A DNA stretch of 64,000 nt, taken from Branchinecta lynchi. Lineage: Eukaryota; Arthropoda; Branchiopoda; Anostraca; Branchinectidae. Below the pieces are notes generated by a model. The model was given only the letters and a program-made list of their open reading frames with translations, searched no databases and had not been told where the DNA came from. Below are positions 47,601 through 56,684 of the stretch, one piece after another. Each line of letters starts with the position of its first letter. The first letter of the stretch is position 1. The stretch covers positions 12,905,280 through 12,969,279 of the forward strand of contig JAKZAP010000006.1 in NCBI GenBank assembly GCA_023053575.1, given 5' to 3'. Made by a program: the position numbers and the translations under genes.

Positions 47601-50600
47601 GAAAATCGACCATTCGTGAAAAGTGGAACAACTCTCCAAGCCTATTTAAGGGAATGGGTGATCGACTAGTTTGTCGTGTCTCAGCCCTTTTCTTTTAAAC
47701 TTTAAACAAAGGATACCTGAACTCCAGACGGTAAATTCTGCCCCCCCCCCCCCTCCCCCCCCCCACTAACGATAATTTTGCTATTTTCAATGCGAACCAT
47801 GCTTCCAACTCAGAAGCTTCGTCGTTGTATAACTTTCCCTGTTTCAGATTAAAGTCAATGGGCTCGACAAAGGCTTAAAACATCCGATGTCGCTGGTGAT
47901 CTTTGTCAAAGGCAGAGCCTAGCTTCGAACTATTCAACTCTAATTATATACTGGAACTTGACCATTGTGCCATTGTGCTTCAAAGACCAAAGTTGTAAGA
48001 AGGCTTTGAGCTCAGGTTTAGGTTGGTGGGGCTTTTGATATGTCTTACCTTGGCAATCGCATCTCTTGCTGTTTTAGAAAACAAAGCAGCGAAGATGGTG
48101 AGAAGACTGAATTTCTTGAATCCCAAGTCTGAGTAAATCTGCTTTGAGTTGGCAATATAGAGCTCTGCAAGGAAATTCAGGTAAGTTTAATACAATGAGA
48201 CTCGTGCATGGTATTCGTGCATCGCAATTCTCAGTTCTGCAAGACAGAGACGTCGAAGACAAATGACTCGCCAACATCCAGGCCTACCCTTTCCTTTCAA
48301 GGTTGTCTCTTCGATCAACAAGTCAGACGAACTTTTATGGAAAGCTGAAGGCCTAAAACGCCAATTTCTTGTGCCAAATCTTAGCCAAGTGGAACCAAGC
48401 TTTGCAAAAGCTTAAAGGACCCCTCTTGCCTATTCTGCCTTTTATAATATACTTAGCTCTGATATGGAATTATAAGCTTCTAAAATCCCCACCTTTTTCC
48501 ATTGTTTCGTTTCGTAACTACGAATTTTTCGCGCTTTTTCGGCCTTTCCGAGTTTTCCCGTGATCCAACGAAAAGTTTGCCGGAGTCTTCAACGTCCGCT
48601 GACAACTCTTGCACATATATGGATGTGATAATCTTCTGTTTATTACTTCTTTTATTTGCTTAGTTTTCCCACTTTTTGACCAAGACATTTTCAGTTTTCA
48701 AATGTTTTGCGCCCAGCCGCCGCGTCGGAGAGCAGGAAGGCTGGATATAGTCGACAAGCGCTAACAAGAGAATCGCTAGTTTTAGGTGGAAAGTAATGGT
48801 ACTTCAAAAAATATTTGTTCTGATTCATTTCATAGGGAAAAGATCATTTCTAGTAAGAGTTGTGCTTTAAGGGCTATTCAAATATGAAGTTACACAAACG
48901 AGATTTGGATTTGGTAAGTTAGAGCAACTGCAATTAATATATTTTTAAAAGAGTATCAGGAGTTAGCCTAAGGTAAATTCGATAGTCCTAAATGGGAATT
49001 TAGGCCTAACTAGTTTGAGGAAAAAGAGATGGGTGAGTATGATTTCATTTTGGGAAAAGTTGCTGCAGATGCCAAGGGTTCGAGTGGGCAAGGCAGGGTA
49101 CAAGGGAAGCATATGGGACATTAAGAAAGATTCTCGGGCATCCCAGATAAAACAGATATTAGACCACTGTGGTCGTCAGAACTGTGGAATAATAGTGATG
49201 CACCTGGGCTTCCTGTTGATGATGTGAAAAAGGTGGTGGTAAGTCGTTTGTTGGACCAGGGAATTTAAGGTTCCTGTTAAGGACTTCTGAAGTTACGGTT
49301 CTGTGTCTTTAAGGTTTTATGATTTTGAGGAGGAAGTTTATTTTAAAGTGGGACTGAAAAAGGAGGAAATAAAAGATTTGATTAGTTGTAGGGCAAACAG
49401 TCTGCCTCTTGGGGAGAGAAGGTGATATATTGGGAGGGGAGTCTGTTCGGTCCTTACTCATGTCCGATTTTTTGGTAGTTTGGATTAGAACTTGAAACAT
49501 TTGTTGTTTGAATGCTAAAATTTGAGTGAACTTAAGTTAGAAATTTTTGGAGTAAATAAAAGAGGGGTAGATGAAGGATGGTTGTGCAGGGTCATGGGGA
49601 ATAGTTTTTTTTTTATAAGCGTTGAAAAGTTGGAGAGATTCATCAGGGTAGCCCTAGCCCATAGGGATAGGTGCTTACAGAAGGTATTAGTTTTGTTTTA
49701 TTTTTTCATTTATACAGCAGCATTTGGAGCTTAGTGTAAATATATCTTATCTTATTCTAAACAAAGAATCGAACTTTTGTAAGCAGAACAAAACAAAGTC
49801 GGTCCTTGTCATCAGCATTGCCCTATATTCAATGCCTCTTCTAAAATTACAAACCTACACATAAGCTGCACAAATATTTCAACTTACCACCTCCGGTGAG
49901 AAAATTTCCTGACACAAATTCCTCAACTCCGAGCTCTTCCAGCCCAACAGCTGCAAGTCTTACATTTGCTGCCTGCAGTTGGGGCGCAATGAGAGAGATC
50001 TCACGTGCCGCCAACCGGCAGAAGGCTCATCCAAACCGTCTCAGGAAGATGACAACTGTTGTCTTATCTTCCCAAAGATTCCCAATTGGAACAGTCTGAA
50101 ACAAAAGAAACTATTGCTATGCATGTTGCAAAGTTTAAGGTTTGCTGCTCCACAATTAGGACTGGTCAAACGGAGATGACGGAGCTGGAAGCTTCATTTT
50201 CAGATGCTTCGTGGGTTGCTAAAAGCATGACCCAGGTTATTTTCTACCCTCAAAACTGATTATTTTTTTTTACAGAAAGACCTAATATCCTTACTAATAT
50301 CATCGAAGAAACAGAGAACTAGAGACACCCTGAAAATTGGTCCATCTCTTACATTCAAGACAACTTAACTTTTCAAGCAGATAGCTTACAAGAGGGTAAC
50401 CCCCTGGCTCCAGATTTGCCCAAATCCCAAAGAGCTTGGCGAAAAGATTTGAGCCGATGAGGTCTTCTAGGTTGCTTCTATGACAGTGAAGCTGACTTGG
50501 ATGAGATACGAGTGTACAATGGCTTGCATCTCATAGGTGCATCAGCTTAAGTGTCTTCAATGCTTCATACATAAATTCTAAACCTCAACCTCTTCGACCC

Positions 50601-52194
50601 CCCCCCCCCCTGACATGACAGACTGAGCTGCCATGACTCAATCCAAAGAATGGAACGTCTGGAAGCTTTCCACTCTCCAAATGTTGATTTCCACGAGGTA
50701 TTGAGAAAAGCCAGATTAAAGGAACTGTCTAGGTACCTTCAGTTGACAGGGAGGCTAGAGAGGTTTTAAGGTAAGAATGCGAGAAAAAGCGGTAGAACAA
50801 ATGATGTTTTTTATCAATTGTTTTGGTAGAGTGATTTTTCATCAATTTTATTTTGGAGTGATGTATCGCCATCAATTGTGAATTTGTGGACTGAAACATT
50901 GGGCCATTTGTGGCCTGAGTTTTGGCTGGAGTGTCTGGCTTGCCCCACAGAACAATAAATACTAATCATATGCCAGGGTTACTGGTGTAGCCTGAACAGT
51001 ATTTGGTGAAACTGAAGGAAACTTGCGCATTGCACATGCAATCAGAGCACTACCCCTTCAGCATCATAGATTAAACAAAGAATATTGTCACTGGTGTTGA
51101 ATTAGCTCTCATCTGTATGGACAGGGTAAGGTAAGGACTGGTAGAGCCACCTTTTTTTTCCAAGAAGTCAACAGTTATATTAAATTTTTCACTGGTCAGT
51201 TGTTGGATAAATTCTGACTTTTCAATTTGATCCAGTAAATGCTGGTTAGGACTTTGGAGATGACTAAACTGCTTGCACACACAATCTGTTTATCTTTAGT
51301 ATGATCGAAAGCTGCAGCAGCACACCAACAGCATGTCATTCATCAGAAGCGTTACTAGCCAAAACGCTAGGGGGGGGAGGGGGGGGGACAAGGCATTTAC
51401 AGACTGGCTAGTAATTTTTACCAACTGTTTTTGCAGAAAAAGTTACTGTTTTCAAGGTAAACCTCTGCCCTTTACCCTATCTATTTATTGATTAAATCAA
51501 TCGGTTTCAAAACTTAATGTTAAATTTCCGGATCCCAGGTGAATACTTGTCCCGCAAGAAAATTATTTTCCCCTTCGGATTCAGCATGTCCCTTAAATCC
51601 AGTAGCTCATTAGCTTTTTAAAAATATTTTTTACCCCTTACCTATCTTTTACCCATTTTTGCCCCTCTTACCTATAATACTAAAGTGACCTACTTCCATA
51701 ATCACTCCATAGCCTATATTTCGAATCCTAGAGACCCCAATTTTGTATGGTACATTTTAACCGCTTTAACAAAACCACACTTATTTTCTCATTTGCCGTG
51801 TTTTCCTATCTTTGCTGTGTATCACACTTTCTCTCGTTGTCTGCAACAAGTTTTTCAATCAGAAAAAAATGGTTATGCTTACAGTATTTCTGTAAATTGT
51901 TTCCCTGATTTCGCTTTAAGTCAACGGGTCTCACAAAAGGGCTTAAAGCAGCCAAAACTGCATGGTTATTTGTTGAAAGCACAACCTAGTTTTAAAGAAT
52001 TCAAACATTTAGAAATACTGTAAGTTGAATAGTAAACAGTGCAAGGAAAGGAGTCCTTTAAAAATGGAGAATCTCAAAATCAAAAGTCATTTATTTTCAG
52101 ACCAGTAACTTACTTCCCCGCTGGGATGCTTCTTCAGCAGGCTTTTCGCCACTTTTGAAATGTCCAACATAGCAACTGCCGCAGGTCTGGACAT
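44516..52194 (-). CDS. PRXL2B: PRXL2B-like selenoprotein (SELENOU family), 5 exons
   Basis: A thioredoxin-fold peroxiredoxin-like 2 protein; vertebrate PRXL2B is prostamide/prostaglandin F synthase, a cytosolic reductase acting on prostaglandin H2. Exons are 52194-52114, 50095-49888, 48164-48049, 46723-46577 and 44632-44516. All junctions are GT-AG and in phase (222 residues, or 214 from the ATG at 52170). The redox motif, Cys-x-x-Cys in mammalian PRXL2B, reads Gly-UGA-Ala-Phe-Cys here, so residue 50 is read as selenocysteine with Cys53 as partner. The flanking FLRRFG and CRLAAREIS, GGELY.ANSKQ.Y..LGFK, GD...GLQNGGMLIVEKGG and ENSKILEVLGL are all conserved. The rest of the frame is intact. 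Enzyme activity is inferred from the family. Confidence 0.92.
45390..45420 (+). repeat. Helentron-like 3' end, isolated
   Basis: 'caagtgccatatgagctcgt' followed by AGCTCTTGTT is the complete terminal box of the family without a body next to it. It lies in a PRXL2B intron. Confidence 0.55.
45455..45561. mobile_element. MITE, CAGATACCATGGTATCTG family
   Basis: A short copy with 'cgtttttgcagagcaaccgt' on the left and 'ccatggtatctgcaaaaaca' on the right. It lies in a PRXL2B intron. Confidence 0.6.
45562..46244. other. PRXL2B intron, fragment of the CAGAGGCGT element
   Basis: Around 45945-45985 the phrase 'aaacagtcgttttttttcga' matches the interior of the 17752-18094 element. The rest is unassigned. 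Confidence 0.4.
46245..46540 (+). mobile_element. LINE 3' tail with TATC repeat, plus CAGAGGCGT-element interior
   Basis: A 3' UTR-like stretch ends 'gttggatcaataaacatatc' with TATC repeats to about 46386. Directly after it come 'cggtttttcgattttttctt' units and 'accagtcagtcggtaaattc' from the 17752-18094 family. Confidence 0.5.
46577..46723 (-). CDS. PRXL2B: PRXL2B exon 4
   Basis: 147 nt, 49 codons, phase 0 at both ends, bounded by CTGTTTACAG and a GTAAGC donor. It encodes the conserved C-terminal sheet of the thioredoxin fold: GDMKGDGLQNGGMLIVEKGG then VLFNYKQENPADHV, closely matching vertebrate PRXL2B ([20 protein letters not shown] in human, by family knowledge). Confidence 0.92.
46945..47063. 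mobile_element. MITE, CACTGTA family (partial)
   Basis: 'aatcccagtagcaaatactg' and a terminal 'ttttacagtg' identify the family described at 4508-4665. The left end is worn. It lies in a PRXL2B intron. Confidence 0.6.
47064..48048. other. PRXL2B intron, unassigned repeats
   Basis: A C-run is at 47742-47764. 'caaaggcagagcctagcttc' near 47910 resembles stretches at 4340 and 51970, suggesting a dispersed repeat. No gene is seen. Confidence 0.4.
48049..48164 (-). CDS. PRXL2B: PRXL2B exon 3
   Basis: 116 nt after a TTCCTTGCAG acceptor, before a GTAAGA donor. It takes two bases to complete the split GAG codon of GGELY and continues YIANSKQIYSDLGFKKF. It then encodes a helix to the AIAK end. Matches the vertebrate ELYLDESKQLYKELGFKR segment. 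Confidence 0.92.
48165..49887. other. PRXL2B intron, degenerate retroelement-like sequence
   Basis: From about 48880 to 49760 the plus strand has broken open frames (49015-49227, 49522-49734) ending in 'gtgtaaatatatcttatctt', which resembles a LINE tail. I cannot name the family; many stops break it. Confidence 0.35.
49888..50095 (-). CDS. PRXL2B: PRXL2B exon 2 with in-frame UGA (selenocysteine)
   Basis: 208 nt after a TTTTGTTTCAG acceptor, ending in a GTAAGT donor with one base of a split codon. It encodes PIGNLWEDKTTVVIFLRRFG, then TGA at 50029-50027, then AFCRLAAREISLIAPQLQ and VGLEELGVEEFVSGNF. In vertebrate homologues the TGA position is Cys in Cys-x-x-Cys, and family members called SELENOU have Sec there. 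The frame is open and conserved on both sides, which a plain nonsense mutation would not predict. Confidence 0.92.
50096..51344. other. PRXL2B intron 1, no second gene recognised
   Basis: Frames at 49979-50259 (plus) are shadows of exon 2. A C-run lies at 50599-50611. Nothing else is supported. Confidence 0.4.
51345..51660. repeat. CAGAGGCGT-element fragment and GGATCCC-type monomer
   Basis: 'cagaagcgttactagccaaa' at 51345 is the inverted terminus of the 17752-18094 element, followed by a G-run and 'actggctagtaatttttacc'. The element again sits next to 'cagcatgtc' of a GGATCCC monomer, whose remainder continues at 51500-51650. Confidence 0.55.
52114..52194 (-). CDS. PRXL2B: PRXL2B exon 1
   Basis: It ends HPSGE at a GTAAGT donor in phase 0, joining TVPIGN of exon 2. 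The segment LDISKVAKSLLKKHPSGE aligns with VDLARVGACILKHAVTGE of human PRXL2B. Two in-frame ATGs are possible: 52194 (27 residues) or 52170, whose position fits the vertebrate start better. Confidence 0.8.
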
Positions 52195-52342
52195 TAAATC
52201 CAAACCAGTGTCAAAGATTAGAAATGATGATACAAAAGTCAAAAGAAATGACAAGCGAGAGGCCATCATCGATCAACTCAAGGCCGAGCTTGAGCAAAGA
52301 AAACTGAAACAGAAGAGTTTTCACGACGCCCGATCAGATTGA
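52160..52342 (+). CDS. Small charged protein, divergent from PRXL2B
   Basis: An ATG frame of 60 codons with coding-like codon choice and a lysine/glutamate-rich helical C-terminal half (REAIIDQLKAELEQRK), ending TGA at 52340-52342. An AATAAA signal follows at 52611-52616, as for a real 3' UTR. The frame is also open upstream to 52109, and CTTCTTCAG at 52131-52137 could be an acceptor, so it may be a last exon. Its ATG overlaps the PRXL2B start region on the other strand. I do not recognise the family. Confidence 0.45.
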   Translation: MSNIATAAGLDIKSKPVSKIRNDDTKVKRNDKREAIIDQLKAELEQRKLKQKSFHDARSD

Positions 52343-52610
52343 GTGATCGATCATTGATGATGTGCCTGATAATGAAGTATTAAGGCTCCAGAAACAGCCT
52401 CTAAGAAGTTTTAAAGCTTGAATTGTCTCAGAATCCTGGTTTTGTGATAGAAAACTATGCTAATAATTGATTTTTAGACTCTTATGGGCATGTATGCTCT
52501 AAACTTAGAAGCTTCTATCAAACTATCAAGCAAGAAACAGTCTCTCCGCAGAAACAAAGAATGTCTTATATTTTCGACCTGCGACTTCTTCTTGGCAGAA
52601 TATTTAAAAC

Positions 52611-52616
52611 AATAAA
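52611..52616 (+). terminator. Poly(A) signal AATAAA
   Basis: A canonical signal 269 bp after the stop of the 52160-52342 frame. Confidence 0.5.
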
Positions 52617-52945
52617 ATGAGGGTGATTGTGCCAAAGCAGTCTTTGCTTTTTTTGTTCAAATTAAATAAGAAAACTGAAGCTTTCAGAGGTATGTCACTA
52701 GTTGTATTTTAGCTTTTAATTTTCTTTCTGTTACATCAGTTGCATTTTTTATCTTAGTTCTTATCCCAGTTTTCCTATTTGAATTTTTGACTATCATATC
52801 AAGATTAAACCAGTTTTCTTGCATTCTTGTCAGAATCAGAGTAACAGGAGCCATATTTGACAGTTCAAAATGGATAGACAACATCAGCTGTTTTTTTTTT
52901 TTTTTTTGCAGTCAGCTTTGGCTGAATGAATATTTAATAATACTG

Positions 52946-53275
52946 GGGAGAGATTTGAAATTCTCCAGAATTAAGAAGTTGTTTTGAGCCTCGTTTTGTT
53001 GCATGCTGCAGGTCCATTTCTCGGCCGATTCCGGACTGATTCTTTCTACATCCGTTTTTGCACTGCAGCGCTTCCGAGGAAGACGGCAGCCCTTCTCGAG
53101 AATCAAGGACTTGCCCCCCGACCAAGTCCGTGTTTCCCTGCAAGATGCTGCAGCGCTGCCGCTTCAACCAAGAGAAGTGAATCCAAAAACGCATATTGTG
53201 CAAAAGCAAAGAAGTGCTGCAGCAGCGATGCGGCAGCGCTATTGCAACAAAAATGAGCTTTGGTAGTCACTTCTT
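52946..53275. other. GC-rich patch with open frames on both strands
   Basis: Two overlapping plus frames (from 53003 ATG to 53266; another from 52984) and two minus frames are open across a GC-rich, CTGCAG-rich patch. The position, between PRXL2B and SCO1, would suit SCO1 exon 1 or a promoter. I find no SCO1 transit-peptide similarity or matching phase-1 donor, so it stays unassigned. A T-run (52892-52907) precedes it. Confidence 0.3.
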
Positions 53276-54910
53276 GATTCTTATTTTCCCTCTTTATTGG
53301 CCAGCAAAGGTATGATGTTTAGTCCATATAAACAGGGATGAGGGATTTTGGGTGGAAGTGTTTTTGTCTGGAGAGTAAGAATTGAGAAGCAAAAGAGTAA
53401 AGCATCAACAGGCAAAGAATCAACTTTGTAGTAGTCTGGGTGAATATTTACAAATCCATTTAGTTTGGTGGTGCAGACGGCTAATGCCAGACATCTTTAC
53501 CGTGCCAAGTAGTCTGGGTTACACTATAGTTAGTTAACTTTGAACAATGCAGTTTTGACAGACTTGGGGCTTAATGGTAAAATGAAGACCCCCTCCTCAG
53601 CCTCACATCTAAAAAATTATACTCTAGATGGTGTGGTTGGTAAATTTTAACACAAGCAGTGTTGGTAGCCTACCGTTCAAAGTTTACTGATGTTCAAAGA
53701 AGAAAGTAAAGCCCGTTGCTTCATTGCCTCTTGTTGAAAGGCTCCATTATGTCTCGAAGAAGACATTTTTGGGAGAGCTCAGGCTTAAGCGCTTAAGTAT
53801 TGGAAGTATTTGCTCCAGAAGATGAATCAGAAGTTAAATTATTTTGTTGGTTCTTCATTCAAACTGCCAAATTTGTTATATGGCTGCACACTGATTATGA
53901 AGAAATGTTTTTCATGTAGGCTACTGTTTAAATTTGTGATTTTTAGGTACATTTAATGTCAGGTACGTAATAATTGACACCAATACACAAAGCTTGGAAG
54001 TGCTTCATATAAGCACTGAAGTATAGATTTGAAGCACATCCTAAACACCTGCCAAAGATGCATCATAAGATGCAACGGTCTAGATATCAATTAGAAAATG
54101 TGATGACTTATTTAGTTTATTCCACAAACATAGGAGAATGTGTGATGTAGCCAAAGCCTAAATAGTTATTCGAGAGTATGAATTGTATAGTCTAAAGTAG
54201 TCTACAAACATACACTCATTTTAGGGAAGGTATGCCAGATGCTGGGACAACCACATTTTGGAATAGCCTATGCCCAAAGTCCCTTAACCTATGTCAAATG
54301 CTGGGACACCCTAAAGATCCATGCACAGACAGTCCTATCTTTGTAGCCAGATGTGAACCTGCTCCTTCGCTGTGAAATTTTTACTCATTGCTTGCAGGTT
54401 GCCCAGAATGACGCAAAATTTGCATGCATTTTTGGGCATTTAAATCTTATTGAACTGTGTTTACACGTAACTTTACCCACGACCAACCCCCTGATTACCA
54501 GATTGGCTATGCCAGACGCTTCGTATTCCCACAGTTTGGAATCCCCAGTGCGAGTTAACCTATGTCAAATGCTGGGCAGCCTAACCCTGGCAGATTTTAC
54601 GATTTGAAATAAGCTATTTGCCGAAAATAACCATTTTATAGTTATTTTTACGTGGGTGAAGATGCTGTAGCACCTGGGAAAGCTAATTCGGCGTTTGGCG
54701 TCTGCAATTTCAAACTGTGAGTGTGCCCAGCATTTGGCATAGCTTATCCGAAAATCTGGGATTTGTGGTTGACAGGCCAGTAAACCATATTGTCAGGTAC
54801 TTCTATGAAAAAAGATATTTATCTGAAAATGAGGGATGTGTGATCGATTGGCCAGTAAACCGTATTGTCAGGCACTTTTGTGAAATAAGATAGGCTACAA
54901 CATACTAAAC
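53276..54910. other. No gene recognised
   Basis: Unassigned. 'ctatgtcaaatgctggg' phrases recur near 54291, 54559 and 54720 (as 'ccagcatttggcatag'), a small local repeat. SCO1 exon 1 may lie here but I cannot see it. Confidence 0.35.
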
Positions 54911-54913
54911 TAC

Positions 54914-55050
54914 ACTGTAAAAAAAAAATATTGTAGTATTTCCTACTGGGATTAATCTTCTCTACTGAGATAAGATTATCTCTAATTCTGATTAATATTA
55001 TCCCAGTAGAGATAAGACTAATCCCAGTAGCAAATACTACAGTTAATTGT
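54914..55050. mobile_element. MITE, CACTGTA family
   Basis: It begins CACTGTAAAAA after TA, with 'gtagtatttcctactgggat' on the left inverted as 'aatcccagtagcaaatacta' plus C on the right. The distal right end is lost. Confidence 0.65.
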
Positions 55051-55118
55051 ATTCCTTATTAAGCAGCTTTTATCTCATTCTTTGCTGATTTTATTTTGGG
55101 GGTGGATAGGACATGATT

Positions 55119-56486
55119 ATATGTAGCCATATACCGATCACGATTCCGTCTGTCGGTCGGTCCGAGTTTTTTGTCACACTTTTTCGAGCTAGGGTACTTC
55201 CAGATGTGCTAGGACCATGAAAGTTGGCATGCATATCAGGGCCCCGACCAAACTACCCTGGAAATAATCAGTTTCCCGATCTGACCATATGCGGGGGAGT
55301 AGATGGCGGTGGAAACTTGAAAATTGAGGGCAGTTTGTCAAACTTTTTCGAGTTAGGGTACTTCCAGATGTGCTAGGACCATGAAACTTGGCAGGCGTAT
55401 GAGAGACCCGATCAAACAAACTTAGAAATAATCAGTTTTCCAATCCGACCGTCTGGGGGGGAGTGGAGGGCGGGGGAATCCGGGACATTGAGTAGTGTGT
55501 AACTTTCGAACTGGTGATGGGATTGTAATGAAACTTAACAACTGAATAGATTATATATCTTTGATGTCCCGTTTAAAGTCTTGACCGGATTTGCTAGCCC
55601 GGGGGAGTTGGGGGGGGGAGACCGGAAATGTCAAGAAACGGTTAGAATGGAGGGATCGGAGTGAAAGCTGCTGGAAAGAAGAAGCATCTGCTCTAGATAA
55701 ATCTTTTAGACAATTATACTGGATCCGGACACTTAGGGGGGGGGGGCCTGGAATTCCGGTGATGGCGGTTTGAGGATTTTAACGACGAAACTTGGCAGGC
55801 ATATCAGGGGCCGATCAAACTGACTTGAAAATAAAAATTTCGTCGATCTGATAATCATGGGGGGAGTGGAGGGAGGGGAATCCGGAATACTGAGTCATGC
55901 GTAACTTTGGAACGGGTAATCGGATTCGAGTGAAATTTAAGAATTGAACAGAGGACATTTCTCTCTGGTGATCTTTTTCATTTCCGGACCGAATCTGACA
56001 ACTATTGGGGGGGGGGGGGGGGGAATACTTGACCCGCTTAGACTGGTGTGATCGGGATCGAACTTTGTGGGAATAACAAACAGATGCTCTGGATAAATCA
56101 TTTACAGAACCGGATTGGCACCGGGTATTGTGGGTGGAGTTGGAGGGGTGGGGGGGGGGTCGGATTCGGGTGATCGCGAGTTAAGGTACTTCCAGATGTG
56201 CTAGGACGATGAAATTTCGCTGGAATATTAGAGATTCAACAAGATTTGCTTAGAAATCGCTACTTCCCAAATCCGATTATTCCTTAAAGTATCAATCTTG
56301 ACCGCAAAATAAGAAAAATACTTGTAAGCAATATATGCATTTTCATGACGCCCATTATCATTTTTTCCTCAAGAGTTTTGCTTACAAATGAAGTTGTAGC
56401 CCCCTTAAGAGTGCGCATCTCAACCGCAAAGTCGAAACTTACACATCTCAACCCATGCAAGTGTCGTATGAGCTTACAGCTCTTGT
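55119..56486 (+). mobile_element. Helentron-like element, nearly full length (~1.37 kb)
   Basis: The 5' box is worn ('gtagccatataccgatcacg') and is followed by TCTGTCGGTCGGTCCG. The order of units matches 11567-13729 closely, including 'gcagatgctct', G-runs and the late 'aagtatcaatcttgaccgca' segment. The 3' end 'gtgtcgtatgagcttacagc' plus TCTTGTT stops 4 bp before the AG of the SCO1 acceptor. Confidence 0.65.
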
Positions 56487-56492
56487 TTTTAG

Positions 56493-56684
56493 GATCTGTC
56501 TTACATCAAATTCGTCGGAATTTCGCGGACCAACATATACCACCAACGCAGGCACTTCCTAAGAACCGAGGTGAAGATGGAAGTAAAAAAGTACCCGTCA
56601 CTTGGAAGACCTTTGCAATTACTGCTGCCCTAGGAAGTGGCTTGATGGGATTTGTGTGGTATGTCAAAAAGGAGAAGGATCTTG
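56493..56684 (+). CDS. SCO1: SCO1 exon: matrix stretch and membrane helix
   Basis: 192 nt after CTCTTGTTTTTAG, before a GTAATT donor. 63 complete codons: a basic stretch with IRRNFAD, then [13 protein letters not shown], the helix ([14 protein letters not shown]) and KKEKDL. The PV[ST]WK motif, helix and KKEK order is that of SCO1/SCO2. The frame continuing upstream to 56345 is Helentron-like repeat, not exon. Confidence 0.88.

Noticed and set aside
50027..50029. TGA in PRXL2B exon 2 as an ordinary nonsense mutation
   Set aside because: All other codons, splice sites and phases are intact and conserved, and the TGA is exactly at the family's known Sec/Cys site.
53003..53266. SCO1 exon 1 in the GC-rich patch
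   Set aside because: No clear transit peptide, no match in phase to the exon at 56493, and open frames exist equally on both strands.
56345..56492. SCO1 start at the ATG-like codon of the frame 56345-56692
   Set aside because: The first 148 bp are Helentron-like repeat; a proper acceptor lies at 56491-56492 and the SCO1 similarity starts after it.
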